Shown here: positions 32,412-41,492 of the stretch, piece by piece | Position numbering within the stretch: position 1 is the stretch's first letter | How the letters are laid out: each line of letters starts with the position of its first letter | Assembly: GCA_903822435.1 (NCBI GenBank) | Contig: CAIJPE010000241.1 | Span: 1-64,000 of the forward strand | Direction: 5' to 3' | DNA length: 64,000 bases | Source: an uncultured beta proteobacterium | GTDB taxonomy: Bacteria > Pseudomonadota > Gammaproteobacteria > Burkholderiales > Burkholderiaceae_C | Position numbers and translations under genes: made by a program | The notes under the pieces: generated by a model | The model's database searches: none | Seen by the model: the letters and a program-made list of their open reading frames with translations, nothing else | Told to the model about the DNA's origin: nothing

Positions 32412-34633
32412 CAGAAGTCCAGCGTCGCCGTCAGCAGCACGCTGCGCGCCGGCAGCACCGTCAGCAGGTCGGTGCCCAGGGGATTGGCGCTGCTGCTGTT
32501 GGTTGCCGGGCCGGCCACGGCGACGATGTTGTGGCGGTCCAGCAGGTTGTTCACGCCGAGCTGCAGTTTGGCGCTGCGGGCGAAGCTGAAGGGCTCGCGG
32601 ATCGTGTAGTTCACGAACAGGTTGGTCAGCACCACGGGGTCGATGGTGAAGGCCTGGTGCGTGCCGTCCTTGCCGTCGTTGTACATCTTGCCCACGCGAT
32701 TGACCGACAGGTTGGTGGACCAGGGGCCCGCCTTGTAGCTCAATCCCAGCGTCTCGGTGTTGGAAGGCGCGCCAGCCACCCACTGGCCGCTGATGGCGCC
32801 GCTGTCGTACTTCAGGCTGCCGGCCATGGCGTTGGCGTACACGCTGAAGCCCTGGCCGATGGCGAAGTTGCCTTCCACCTCCACGCCCTGCGTCACCTGG
32901 GTGCCGCTGAGCACGTAGCCGATGTTGCCATTGGCATCGGGCGGCAGGGCTGTGTAGGTACCGTCCAGCTTGGTGTGATAGACGTCGGCGGCCAGCGACA
33001 GGTCGGCCGATTGCCACACGGTGCCGAACTGCACGGTCTTGGTCTTGGTCGCCTTGGGCGGCGGCGAGACCTTGGCGTCCTTCACGTCGAAGATGCTGGT
33101 GCTGGGGATCTGGTCGCCTGCGGCGAGCTGCGCGTAGGCCGTCCAGTTGCGCCGGATCTCGTAGTGCACGTCCAGCGCCGGCAAGGTGTCGGTGTAGGTC
33201 TGCGCGTTGCGGATGAAGGGCTGGCCACCGGTGATCACGCCCGTGGAGGCGTTGTAGGTTCCGCCCAGCTGGCCGACCGCGCCGCCGTTGTCCTGCAGGT
33301 GCACGAAGTCCTGTCGGTAGCTGGCGAACTTGAGGCCCGGTGTGGCCGTCAGGCCCGGCGTCACCTTGAAGGCGTATTCCAGGTAGGGCTGGAAGGTGGT
33401 GGTGACGTAGGTCTCGGTGAAGTTGGGGCTGGGTCGGATGGCCCAGGTGCGCGGGTCGGCCGGGATCTGGTAGCGGCGGCTGTCGGCGCGGTCGAACCAC
33501 AGGCCGGTTCGCAGGGTGCCCATGGCCGAGTCCTGGCTCACGCGCAGCAGGTTGCCGGCCGTGACGTAGGCGTTGAGCTTGTCCGTGCCGCTGGTGGCCG
33601 AGACAGTACCCGTGCTGTATTTCTGCGCGTTGTGGTACTGGTAGCGGTAGACCTTGTCTTCGAGCTTCCAGCCGCCGCCCAGGTCGGTGGCGATGCCCAC
33701 GTAGGCGAAGCTGGTGTACAGGTCGTAGAAGTTGTAGCCGTAGTAGTCGCTGCGCGTGGGGTCGTCGGTCAGCAGCAGGTCGTAGGCGCCCTTGTTGACG
33801 TTGTCGCGCGTCACGCCCTTCAGGTTGGGCGTGTTGTTGCGCAGTTCCAGGTACGAGATGAAGCCCGTGAGCTGGGTGCCCGGTGCAATGGTCGTCTGGT
33901 ACTTGGCCGACAGGGTCTTTCGGCGCTGGGCGTTGTAGGTCTCGTAGCCGTCGGATTCCAGCTGCTGCACGTTGACCAGCAGGCCTGACTTGCTGTCGCC
34001 GCCAAAGAGCCCCGTGTTGTGCTCCAGGCCCGCCACCTTCGTGCCCCACGAGCCCAGGGTGCCGCTGATGCTGGTGCGCTTCTCGTCCTCGATGACCCGC
34101 GATTGCAGGAACACCGAGCCGCCGAACGTCGCCTGCCCGATGCTGGCCGCCGTGCCGGGGCCGCGGTCGACCACCACGCCACCCAGCATGTTGGCCGGGA
34201 AGAAGGCCCATGAGTGGTGGCTCACGCCGTTGGTGTCGTTGAAGGGGATGCCGTCGAAGGCATAGACCATGTTGCTGTCGGACAGTCCGCGCAGCGTGAT
34301 CTTGCTGTCACCCAGGCCCACGCCGTTGGGCGAGTAGCTGAAGGCGCCCGGCGTGTTGGCCACGATCTGGGTGTAGTCCGACAGCGGCGTCGTGGCGTTG
34401 CGGATGAACTCGTTGCCAACGACCGACAGGGCCGATCGGGCTTCCAGCGAACCTTGTGAGGGCGCGGTTTCCACCGCAGGGGCCGTCTTGCTGATCTTCC
34501 CGGTGATGACGACGGATTCGACGCCAGCAGCGGTCTGGGCGGTGCTGGGGGTGGCCAGGCACAGGGTGGCCAGGGCCGTGGCGAGGTGGGTGGCCAGCGG
34601 CGTGAGCGCCGGGCGTTGGGGCGTGCGGGTCAT
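32411..34633 (-). CDS. TonB-dependent outer-membrane receptor
   Basis: A 740-residue receptor. A signal peptide (ATHLATALATLCLATPSTAQ) is followed by the energy-coupling segment VESVVITGK, which resembles a TonB box, then a plug domain with SKITLRGLSDSNMVYAFDGIPF and VVDRGPGTAASIGQATFGG. A 22-strand-type barrel ends in the terminal aromatic LTATLDF expected for outer-membrane insertion. The PepSY partner downstream suggests a siderophore or metal-chelate substrate. No Fur box is obvious upstream, so this is not certain. The ATG at 34633 is chosen because it directly precedes the signal peptide. Confidence 0.93.
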   Translation of the reverse strand: MTRTPQRPALTPLATHLATALATLCLATPSTAQTAAGVESVVITGKISKTAPAVETAPSQGSLEARSALSVVGNEFIRNATTPLSDYTQIVANTPGAFSYSPNGVGLGDSKITLRGLSDSNMVYAFDGIPFNDTNGVSHHSWAFFPANMLGGVVVDRGPGTAASIGQATFGGSVFLQSRVIEDEKRTSISGTLGSWGTKVAGLEHNTGLFGGDSKSGLLVNVQQLESDGYETYNAQRRKTLSAKYQTTIAPGTQLTGFISYLELRNNTPNLKGVTRDNVNKGAYDLLLTDDPTRSDYYGYNFYDLYTSFAYVGIATDLGGGWKLEDKVYRYQYHNAQKYSTGTVSATSGTDKLNAYVTAGNLLRVSQDSAMGTLRTGLWFDRADSRRYQIPADPRTWAIRPSPNFTETYVTTTFQPYLEYAFKVTPGLTATPGLKFASYRQDFVHLQDNGGAVGQLGGTYNASTGVITGGQPFIRNAQTYTDTLPALDVHYEIRRNWTAYAQLAAGDQIPSTSIFDVKDAKVSPPPKATKTKTVQFGTVWQSADLSLAADVYHTKLDGTYTALPPDANGNIGYVLSGTQVTQGVEVEGNFAIGQGFSVYANAMAGSLKYDSGAISGQWVAGAPSNTETLGLSYKAGPWSTNLSVNRVGKMYNDGKDGTHQAFTIDPVVLTNLFVNYTIREPFSFARSAKLQLGVNNLLDRHNIVAVAGPATNSSSANPLGTDLLTVLPARSVLLTATLDF

Positions 34634-34788
34634 CGGATTCTCGATTGCTTGGGTGAAAGGCTTGGGCGCAGACAGCGCCAGGCCGCAGCCTGACCAGCGG
34701 CTGGGACACCCGTGTGAAAGTCGCGTGTCGTTGCGGCCCGCAGACATCCGCGTGGCGGGTCAGGGTCCAGTCAGCGGAACCGTGAGAT

Positions 34789-34802
34789 AAGGCGTTTGCC
34801 TT
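34789..34802. promoter_or_regulatory. short hairpin AAGGC-GTTT-GCCTT
   Basis: A perfect 5-bp stem with a 4-base loop lies 26 bases before the lipoprotein phosphoesterase start, in the 194-base divergent gap after the TonB receptor start. It could be an operator or a leader hairpin. No other signal is recognised in this gap. Confidence 0.3.
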
Positions 34803-34827
34803 TCAGCTGCCCGGCACCGTTGGTTCC

Positions 34828-36222
34828 ATGCCCAGACCCCCTCAGCCTGCCACCCCACGCGCGTTTGAATCCCTGCTGCTGGCCGCTTGCATGGCGCTGG
34901 CCGCCTGCGCGCACCGCGCGGAAGCGCCCCCGCCCGGCCCGGCCCGGTCCTGGGTGCAGGCCGCCGCAGACGGGTCCTACAGCGTGCGGGCCATCGCACC
35001 GCCCGGGGCCTGCCCGACCGTGCGGTGGTCGGGCGGCCAGCTCGACATGGCGGTCCGCGTGGCGCCCGCCACCGTGCCGCCGCGGGTGGGTGTGGCCGAT
35101 GCCAAACCGTCGGTCTTCGACCAGGCCACCTGCGAAGCGACCTTGCCCGCCGCACTGCGCGACGGCCGCGAACTGCGGGTGGGCGATGCCCGGCTGAGGG
35201 CCCCGATGGCCGAGATCCGCCACATCGTGCTGCTGGCCGACACGGGCTGCCGCATGAAGGCGGCCGACCAGGCCTTCCAGGATTGCAACGACCCGGCGCA
35301 TTGGCCCCTGGCCGCGCTCTCGGCCAGCGCCGCCGCGCAGGCGCCGCAACTGGTGATCCACGTCGGCGACATTCACTACCGCGAAAGCCCGTGCCCGCCG
35401 GCCAGCGGCGGCTGCGCCGGCAGCCCCTGGGGCTATGGCCAGGACGTGTGGGACGCCGACTTCTTCGCACCGGTCGCGCCGCTGCTCGCCGCCGCGCCCT
35501 GGGTGTTCGTCCGCGGCAATCACGAGTCGTGTTCACGGGCCGGCGTGGGCTGGTTCCGCCACGTCGATGCCCGCCCGTGGTCGCCGAAGTCCTCTTGCCA
35601 GTCCCCCGCCGACGACGCCACCGGCGATTTCACCGAGCCCTATGCCGTGGCCCTGTCGGCCGATACCCAACTGATCGTCTTCGATTCAGCGGCCGTTGCC
35701 CGCAAGCCCTATGCGGCCGGTAGCGCGGCTGCGCAGCGCTTGGCGGCGATGCTCGCGCGGGCCGATGAACTGGCGCAGGCCAAGCCGCACAGCCTCTTCC
35801 TGAACCATCACCCGGTGCTGGGCTTTGCCGGCAGCGACGATGGCCAGCCCGGGCCGGGCAATGCAGCCCTGCAGGCGTTGATGGCGCAGCGCCACCCGGA
35901 CCGCTTGTATGCCGATGGCGTGGACGCCGTGTTCAATGGGCATTACCACCTGTTCGAGGCGCTGGACTTCGCCAGCGGCCACCCCGCCACCTGGGTCACG
36001 GGCAACGGCAGCTCGGCCAGCGAAGGCCGGGTGGATCCCGCGGCTGCGTTGCGGGCCCAGCCCGCCCCCGGCGCCGTGGTGCAGGGCTTCGCCACGCAGC
36101 CGGGCTTCGGCTACACCACGCTGGACCGCGAGGCCGAGGGCTGGCGCCTGACCGAATGGAACGTGGCAGGCCAGGCGGTCCAGCGCTGCCGGCTGCAGGG
36201 CGCTCGCCTGGCCTGCGATTGA
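34828..36222 (+). CDS. lipoprotein metallophosphoesterase (calcineurin-like)
   Basis: A 464-residue exported enzyme. The N-terminus ends in a lipobox (MALAACAHR, Cys at about 27), so it is probably membrane-anchored. Metal-binding motifs of calcineurin-like phosphoesterases follow in order: LLADTGCR, HVGDIHYRES, FVRGNHESCS, LNHHPVLGF and FNGHYHLFE. The 110 residues before the catalytic domain form an unassigned domain with paired cysteines. A phosphomonoester or diester substrate cannot be named. It is convergent with the GT25 gene, 13 bases away. Confidence 0.9.
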   Translation: MPRPPQPATPRAFESLLLAACMALAACAHRAEAPPPGPARSWVQAAADGSYSVRAIAPPGACPTVRWSGGQLDMAVRVAPATVPPRVGVADAKPSVFDQATCEATLPAALRDGRELRVGDARLRAPMAEIRHIVLLADTGCRMKAADQAFQDCNDPAHWPLAALSASAAAQAPQLVIHVGDIHYRESPCPPASGGCAGSPWGYGQDVWDADFFAPVAPLLAAAPWVFVRGNHESCSRAGVGWFRHVDARPWSPKSSCQSPADDATGDFTEPYAVALSADTQLIVFDSAAVARKPYAAGSAAAQRLAAMLARADELAQAKPHSLFLNHHPVLGFAGSDDGQPGPGNAALQALMAQRHPDRLYADGVDAVFNGHYHLFEALDFASGHPATWVTGNGSSASEGRVDPAAALRAQPAPGAVVQGFATQPGFGYTTLDREAEGWRLTEWNVAGQAVQRCRLQGARLACD

Positions 36223-36235
36223 CCGTGGCGGCCCT

Positions 36236-37003
36236 TCAGGCGTCAAACTTCTCGCGCAGGGCCTGCGTCAGCCCGTAGACCAGCCGATCCCACTCGTTGC
36301 CCAGCCGGTAGGCGTAGGTGGGCAGGCGCTGCGTCCAGTGGAACTTCCGGCTGCGCCCCGGCGGGGCGGCGATGGTCGAGGCGATGCGGTCGTCGTGGCC
36401 GCAGGGCGTGGGCGTGGCCAGCCGCACTTTCAGGCCGAAGCGCCAGCCCTGGTCGAAGACGTGGTCGTAGGGCAGGCTCATCGGCAGCAGGCCCTGCGCG
36501 TAGGCGGTGGCGGCGCGTCGGTTCATCAGGTAGGCGCTGGAACCGGTGCAGCGGCTGAGCATCACGGCCAGATGGTGTCCGTGGCCGAGGGCCAGCACCG
36601 GCACCGGCGTGCCGGAGTGCACCGCCGACAGTTTCACCACGTCCCACCGGTCGGCATGGGCCACCAGACTCTCCAGCACGCCGGGCAGTCCGGGATGCAG
36701 CAGCACATCGTCCTCCAGCACCAGCGCGAAGTCGGCCGTGCTCGCCAGGAACTGCCGCATCACCGCCACGTGCGACAGGTAACATCCCAGCTCGCCCGGT
36801 AGCGGCGTCATGCCGTGTTTGCGACGGTACGAAGGTTCGTCCAGCGCTGCACGCTGTTCGGGCGTCAGTTGCCCCGCGTCCACGGCCGAAAGCCGCGTGA
36901 ACGGCAGCCGCAGGCCCTGCAACTGTTCCGTGATGCGCGCCAGTCGGTCGGGCGCCCTGTCGAGGTTGATCACCCATGTCTGAACGCGGCTCATTGCCTC
37001 CAT
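36236..37003 (-). CDS. glycosyltransferase family 25 (LPS biosynthesis type)
   Basis: A 255-residue GT25 protein. The N-terminal VINLDRAPDRLARI, ELGCYLSHVAVMRQFL, the metal-binding acidic block ALVLEDDVLL and the C-terminal YDHVFDQGWRFGLKV are the family hallmarks. GT25 enzymes add galactose or glucose to lipooligosaccharide. The ATG at 37003 has a GAGG ribosome site nine bases upstream; another ATG nine bases downstream (36994) is also possible. No other LPS gene is adjacent. Confidence 0.9.
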   Translation of the reverse strand: MEAMSRVQTWVINLDRAPDRLARITEQLQGLRLPFTRLSAVDAGQLTPEQRAALDEPSYRRKHGMTPLPGELGCYLSHVAVMRQFLASTADFALVLEDDVLLHPGLPGVLESLVAHADRWDVVKLSAVHSGTPVPVLALGHGHHLAVMLSRCTGSSAYLMNRRAATAYAQGLLPMSLPYDHVFDQGWRFGLKVRLATPTPCGHDDRIASTIAAPPGRSRKFHWTQRLPTYAYRLGNEWDRLVYGLTQALREKFDA

Positions 37004-37034
37004 TCTGCGCTGCCTCGGCCCGCCGGAGCCGCCC

Positions 37035-37448
37035 GTGATCAACGGGGCCTGGCTCGGTTGGGCGCTGGCTGTGGCGGCCGTGGCCGCGGGCTATGTGGCC
37101 TACGGCTGGCGCGGCGTGGTGCTGGCCTTGTCGGGGGTGGTGTTCTGGCTGCTGCTGCAGTTCAGCCGATCGCTGCGCGTGCTGCGGCAGGCGGCCGGCC
37201 GCCCGGTGGGCGCGGTGGCCAACGCGGTCATGCTGCAGGCCCGCCTGCACCCGGGCATGCGGCTGCCGGACATCCTCAAGATCACCCGCAGCCTGGGCCG
37301 CAAGGTGGCCGACGAGCCCGAAATCTTCGCCTGGACCGATGCCGGCGGCGACGCCGTTCGCGTCGAGTTGCGCGATGGCCGCGTCACCGCGTGGCAATTG
37401 CACCGGGCCGCCGAGCCGGCGGCGCCTAAAATCAGCCCCATCCCTTGA
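37035..37448 (+). CDS. conserved small membrane protein upstream of ilvE
   Basis: A 137-residue protein read from a GTG. Two adjacent transmembrane helices (LGWALAVAAVAAGYVAYGWR and VVLALSGVVFWLLLQF) are followed by a cytoplasmic or periplasmic domain with GMRLPDILKITRSLGRKV and an acidic beta-rich end. I do not recognise a function. It is 17 bases upstream of ilvE on the same strand, an arrangement I recall from Burkholderiales relatives, so it is probably a real conserved gene. Confidence 0.75.
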   Translation: MINGAWLGWALAVAAVAAGYVAYGWRGVVLALSGVVFWLLLQFSRSLRVLRQAAGRPVGAVANAVMLQARLHPGMRLPDILKITRSLGRKVADEPEIFAWTDAGGDAVRVELRDGRVTAWQLHRAAEPAAPKISPIP

Positions 37449-37465
37449 AGACACCAGGAGCACCC

Positions 37466-38389
37466 ATGTCGATGTCCGACCGCGACGGCAAGATCTGGAT
37501 GGACGGCCAGCTCGTCGAATGGCGCGATGCCAAGATCCACGTGCTCTCGCACACGCTGCACTACGGCTGCGGCGCCTTCGAGGGCGTGCGGGCCTACAAC
37601 ACGGCGCAGGGCACGGCCATCTTCCGCCTGTTCGAGCACACCGAGCGGCTGTTCAACAGCGCCAAGATCCTGCGCATGAAGATCCCCTTCACCCCGGCGC
37701 AGGTGATGGAAGCCCAGCGCGAGGTGGTGCGCGTCAACAAGCTCGAGAGCTGCTACCTGCGCCCGCTGGTGTGGATCGGCGACCAGAAGCTGGGCGTGAG
37801 CCCCAAGGGGAACACCATCCACCTGATGGTCGCGGCTTGGCCCTGGGGCGCCTACCTGGGCGAAGAGGGCATGAAGCGCGGCATCCGCGTGAAGACCAGC
37901 AGCTACACGCGCCACCACGTCAACATCACCATGACCCAGGCCAAGGCGGTGAGCAACTACACCAACTCGATCCTGGCCAACATGGAAGCCACCGACGAAG
38001 GCTACGACGAGGCCCTGCTGCTGGACCCGAGCGGCTTCGTCAGCGAAGGCGCCGGCGAGAACCTCTTCGTCATCAAGAAGGGCGTGGTCTACACGCCCGA
38101 CCTGTCGGCCGGTGCGCTGAACGGCATCACCCGTGACACCATCCTGCACATCTGCAACGACCTCGGCCTGAAGCTGGTGGAAAAGCGCATCACGCGGGAT
38201 GAGGTCTACATCTGCGACGAGGCCTTCTTCACCGGCACGGCGGCCGAGGTCACGCCCATCCGTGAACTCGACCGGATCGAGTTGGGCTCGGGTTCGCGCG
38301 GGCCCATCACGGAGCGCATCCAGACGGCCTTCTTCGACATCGTCAATGGCCGCAACCCCAAGTACGCCGAATGGCTGACGGCGGTCTGA
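37466..38389 (+). CDS. ilvE: branched-chain amino acid aminotransferase
   Basis: A 307-residue class IV PLP aminotransferase for leucine, isoleucine and valine synthesis or breakdown. Blocks include HVLSHTLHYGCGAFEGVRAY, IFRLFEHTERLFNSAKIL, the region of the PLP lysine AKAVSNYTNSILANMEA, and SEGAGENLFVI. The start is at 37466, with CCAGGAG about six bases before it. It is followed two bases later by the zf-CHCC gene. Confidence 0.95.
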   Translation: MSMSDRDGKIWMDGQLVEWRDAKIHVLSHTLHYGCGAFEGVRAYNTAQGTAIFRLFEHTERLFNSAKILRMKIPFTPAQVMEAQREVVRVNKLESCYLRPLVWIGDQKLGVSPKGNTIHLMVAAWPWGAYLGEEGMKRGIRVKTSSYTRHHVNITMTQAKAVSNYTNSILANMEATDEGYDEALLLDPSGFVSEGAGENLFVIKKGVVYTPDLSAGALNGITRDTILHICNDLGLKLVEKRITRDEVYICDEAFFTGTAAEVTPIRELDRIELGSGSRGPITERIQTAFFDIVNGRNPKYAEWLTAV

Positions 38390-38391
38390 TC

Positions 38392-38598
38392 ATGAGCGAA
38401 CCCAAAGCCCTGGTGGAACTGGCCGCGGCCGACCTGGTCGGCCCGGGCGTCACCTTCTGCCCCAACCCGCGCATGCCCTTGTGGAGCAACCACCCGAAGG
38501 TCTACATCGACGTGGCGAGCACCGGCGAAGGCCGCTGTCCGTATTGCGGCACGGTCTACCGGCTGAAGGCCGGCGAGAAGCTGCCCGCTGCCCACTGA
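38392..38598 (+). CDS. zf-CHCC zinc-finger protein
   Basis: A 68-residue protein with a C-terminal zinc finger: Cys in VTFCPNP, His in SNHPKV, and the pair CPYC. This matches the zf-CHCC family, related to the NDUFS6 subunit of complex I. It is commonly encoded immediately after ilvE in betaproteobacteria. Function is unknown. Its end is 27 bases from the convergent pullulanase gene. Confidence 0.9.
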   Translation: MSEPKALVELAAADLVGPGVTFCPNPRMPLWSNHPKVYIDVASTGEGRCPYCGTVYRLKAGEKLPAAH

Positions 38599-38625
38599 AG
38601 GCCCTGGGGCCCCGCGGCCCGGACC

Positions 38626-41379
38626 TCACTCCAGCACGTAGACCAGCGCGGTCCGGGCGGGCACGGTCAGCTTGCCGGTTGCGGTATCCCACCGCGCGCC
38701 CTCCACCGGGCGCCTGTCGGCGGCCTGCGCCGAGCGGTGCACCGGGTGCAGGACATAGCGGCGGCCGATCCCTTCCGGCACGGCGAGCGTGGCGGGCTCC
38801 AGGCCCGGGTTCAGCGCGTACAGCACCTCGGCAAAGCCCGCACCATCCAGGCCGCGGCCGTCCAGCTGGCCCACGATCAGGCCCGGCACCTGGGCCGGAC
38901 CGGTGTTCAGGAAGCGCAGCCGCGCGGCCACCTCGTCGGCCGTGCGCAGCCTGAACAAGGTGCTGCTGGCGCGGATCTTCAGCAGGTCGAAGAAGGCATC
39001 GCGCGTGAAGCGGATCTCGGCCGGCCCGGGCTTGATGGCCGGGTCGGCCAGCAAGGGCTTCAAGGCCGGCCACAGGCTGCCGTTGTCGGCCTTGGGGGGC
39101 AGGCCACTGCCGAAGTGGTTGTCGGAAAAGGTCCAGTCCAGCCGATTGAACCAGTCGCCGCTGTCGTAGCTGTTGCGGTCCCCACTCTTGCTGCGCAGGC
39201 CTTCCACGCCAGCGTGGAAGTAGGCCAGGCCCTGGCTGAAGGCCGTCACGGCCAGCCCCAGCACCTGCACCCGGGCCCGCTCGGCGGCTGTCGTGGCCGG
39301 CGGCAGCTTGAGCACGTCGATGTCGAAGAGCGTCGGGTTGTCGTGGTTCTCGACGTAGTTCACCACTTCGTCGGGCTGGCTGGCGTAGCCGGCCGGCTTG
39401 TGGTCGTAGTCGATCCGGGCCAGCGTCTTCACGCTGCCGTCGTGGGTGGTCATGCGGTAGTTGCGCAGCGTGCCGGCCAGGCCCACGCGCACGCCATCGG
39501 TGGCTTGCAGAAGGGCTTCCCGGCCGGTCTCGCCGGCGGCCAGGGCGGCGGGGTTCGGGGCCAGGTGCAGGCCGTTGACCCAGCCCTGGCGGCGCAGGGT
39601 GGCTGCGGCGTCGTCGCAGCATCCGCCGCCGCGCACGGCATCGCGCCCGCGGTCGCTGAAGGTGGCGATGCCGCTGCCCGCCAGGGCGCCCTGCGCGGCC
39701 TGCACGAAGCGCTGGCCGTCGGCCACTTCGCCGAAGTTCCAGCCCTCGCCCAGCAGGTGGATATGCCGGCCCGTGGCGCGGTCCACCGCCTGTTGCAGCT
39801 GCTCCATCGCCGCGCGCGGCTGGTGGCCCATCAGGTCGAAGCGGAAACTGTCGATGCCGTAGTCGCGTGCCCACACCACGGCGGTGTCGATCATCAGGCG
39901 GGCCATCATGCGGTTCTCGGTGGCCGTGTTGGCGCAGCAGGTGCTGGTGGTGACGCGGCCCTGCAGGTCCAGCCTGTGGTAGTAGCCCGGCACGATGCGG
40001 TCGAGCACGGAGCGCGCGGCCTGCCCCGAGGCCGAGGTGTGGTTGTAGACCAGGTCCATGCCCACTCGCAGGCCCGTGCGGTGCAGGGCCTGCACCATCT
40101 GCCGGAACTCTCGGATGCGCACCGCGCCGGCCGTGGCGTCGCTGGCGTAGCTGCCTTCGGGGGCGCCGTAGTGCCAGGGGTCGTAGCCCCAGTTGAAGCA
40201 GTCGGTGGCGGCGGTGGCGGCGATGGTGGCCTGCTGGCTCTCGCTGTCCGGCGCGCCTTCGGGCGAGGGCGTGACGCAGCCGGTCTCAGGCACCGAGGCG
40301 AAATCGAAGACCGGCAGCAGGTGCAGATCGGTCACCCCGGCGCGCGCCAGCGCGGCCAGGTGCCGCATGCCGTCGGAGGCGGTGTCGGTGAAGGCGAGGT
40401 ACTTGCCGCGGTGCGCGTCGGGCACCGTGCGGTCGCTGGCCGAGAAGTCGCGCAGGTGCAGCTCATAAATCACCATGTCGGTGGCGGCCTTCACGGTGGC
40501 AGGGTGGGGTTCCGTGCCCCAGCCTGCGGGCAGCGTGTCCGGCGCGTCCAGCCGGCCGATCCAGCTTCGGGCTGAATCGGCGCCCAGGCTCAGGGAGTAG
40601 GGGTCGGTCACCCGGTTGCGCACCCAGCCTGCACCTGCCGCGTGTACATCGACCAGAAAGGTGTACGAGCCGCCGCCGAGGTCGCGCGGCACGGTCTGTT
40701 GCCAGATGCCGGTGGCGGCATCGCGGTGCAGGCCCAGGCGGGTGCTCGCCGGGCGCTGGCTGTCGGGGTACAGGCACACCGAGACCTGCCGGGCCGTCGG
40801 CGCCCAGAGCCGGAAGGACGTGTGCCCCGAGGCCACCGCCACGCCCAGCGGTACGGCGGATGCGCGCTCGGCGTAGCGGTCGTCCAGCAGGCCGGCCATC
40901 TGCAGCGCGGTGCTGCGCAGCACCCGCCCGGCCGCGTCGAGTTGGGCCAGCAGCACCGGCTGCTGCAACCAGGGCAGGGGCAGCTCCTTCATCGTGGCAG
41001 GCAGGCGCAGGGTCACGCCCGTGCCGGCGTATGCAAAGCGCCGGACCAGGGCTGGCGGCAGCGCCGCTGCGCTGCGCGACATCGCCAGCCGGCCATCGAA
41101 GCCCGCGGGCGCGTGTCCCGCCTCGGCCGTACGGCCGGCGCTGGCCGACTTCAGCAGCACGAAGCGGCCTTCCGCCGCCACGCCGGGCCAGCGCAGCGTG
41201 CGGCGGTCGAGCCAGAGCGCGGCCGCCGTCTCGGGCCCGCCGGCCTGCAGGATGTGCGAGACCTCGGGCGCATCACAGTCTGCCAGCCCGGGCGCATGGG
41301 GGTGCGGATTCGCCCGGGCCGCCCCGGCGCCGGCCACGCTGGCCACCAGGGCCAGGGCGGTGATGAAGTTCAAGCGCAT
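38626..41379 (-). CDS. exported pullulanase-type alpha-1,6-glucosidase (GH13)
   Basis: A 917-residue debranching enzyme acting on pullulan and starch branch points. A signal peptide (LNFITALALVASVAGAGAARA) precedes an N-terminal domain, a CBM48-like module (TSFRLWAPTARQVSVCLYP), and the catalytic barrel with the YNWGYDP-like FNWGYDPWHY, MDLVYNHT, FRFDLMGHQ (nucleophile Asp), LGEGWNFG (acid/base Glu) and NYVENHDNPTLFD. The CC pair in STCCANTATENRM is typical of pullulanases. The C-terminus includes a DUF3372-like part. The ATG at 41379 is preferred; ATGs at 41409 and 41439 are in frame. A copy of the 13-bp palindrome lies nine bases upstream of 41379. Confidence 0.93.
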   Translation of the reverse strand: MRLNFITALALVASVAGAGAARANPHPHAPGLADCDAPEVSHILQAGGPETAAALWLDRRTLRWPGVAAEGRFVLLKSASAGRTAEAGHAPAGFDGRLAMSRSAAALPPALVRRFAYAGTGVTLRLPATMKELPLPWLQQPVLLAQLDAAGRVLRSTALQMAGLLDDRYAERASAVPLGVAVASGHTSFRLWAPTARQVSVCLYPDSQRPASTRLGLHRDAATGIWQQTVPRDLGGGSYTFLVDVHAAGAGWVRNRVTDPYSLSLGADSARSWIGRLDAPDTLPAGWGTEPHPATVKAATDMVIYELHLRDFSASDRTVPDAHRGKYLAFTDTASDGMRHLAALARAGVTDLHLLPVFDFASVPETGCVTPSPEGAPDSESQQATIAATAATDCFNWGYDPWHYGAPEGSYASDATAGAVRIREFRQMVQALHRTGLRVGMDLVYNHTSASGQAARSVLDRIVPGYYHRLDLQGRVTTSTCCANTATENRMMARLMIDTAVVWARDYGIDSFRFDLMGHQPRAAMEQLQQAVDRATGRHIHLLGEGWNFGEVADGQRFVQAAQGALAGSGIATFSDRGRDAVRGGGCCDDAAATLRRQGWVNGLHLAPNPAALAAGETGREALLQATDGVRVGLAGTLRNYRMTTHDGSVKTLARIDYDHKPAGYASQPDEVVNYVENHDNPTLFDIDVLKLPPATTAAERARVQVLGLAVTAFSQGLAYFHAGVEGLRSKSGDRNSYDSGDWFNRLDWTFSDNHFGSGLPPKADNGSLWPALKPLLADPAIKPGPAEIRFTRDAFFDLLKIRASSTLFRLRTADEVAARLRFLNTGPAQVPGLIVGQLDGRGLDGAGFAEVLYALNPGLEPATLAVPEGIGRRYVLHPVHRSAQAADRRPVEGARWDTATGKLTVPARTALVYVLE

Positions 41380-41387
41380 GCCAAACG

Positions 41388-41400
41388 GTAGCAAAACTAC
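41388..41400. promoter_or_regulatory. palindromic operator, exact copy 1 (GTAGCAAAACTAC)
   Basis: GTAG-N5-CTAC palindrome nine bases upstream of the pullulanase start. Its reverse complement is identical over 13 bases to the site at 44697-44709. It lies in the 113-base intergenic region shared with the divergent GH13 gene at 41493. An AT-rich 13-mer repeated exactly in such GC-rich DNA is unlikely by chance. Confidence 0.65.
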
Positions 41401-41475
41401 GGAATCCATGAGCCCGGACGATCCCTGTGCCGCGGCCATCTCGCGAGAAACCCCGGCTGCCGCGTGGGGGAAACC

Positions 41476-41488
41476 GTACTTAAACTAC
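41476..41488. promoter_or_regulatory. palindromic operator, variant copy (GTACTTAAACTAC)
   Basis: Matches 10 of 13 bases of the exact site GTAGCAAAACTAC and ends four bases before the GH13 start at 41493. The same region includes TAAACT, a weak -10 match whose transcript would be nearly leaderless. A bound regulator here would directly block initiation of the amylase gene. Confidence 0.5.
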
Positions 41489-41492
41489 AGAG

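Noticed and set aside
32411..34633. The TonB-dependent receptor considered as the maltodextrin outer-membrane porter.
   Set aside because: It is followed by a PepSY gene, typical of siderophore receptors; it lies 4 kb from the starch genes and lacks the 13-bp palindrome upstream.
38605..38620. GC-rich palindrome GGGGCCCC between the convergent zf-CHCC and pullulanase genes, considered as a terminator.
   Set aside because: There is no following T-run on either strand and the stem is very short.
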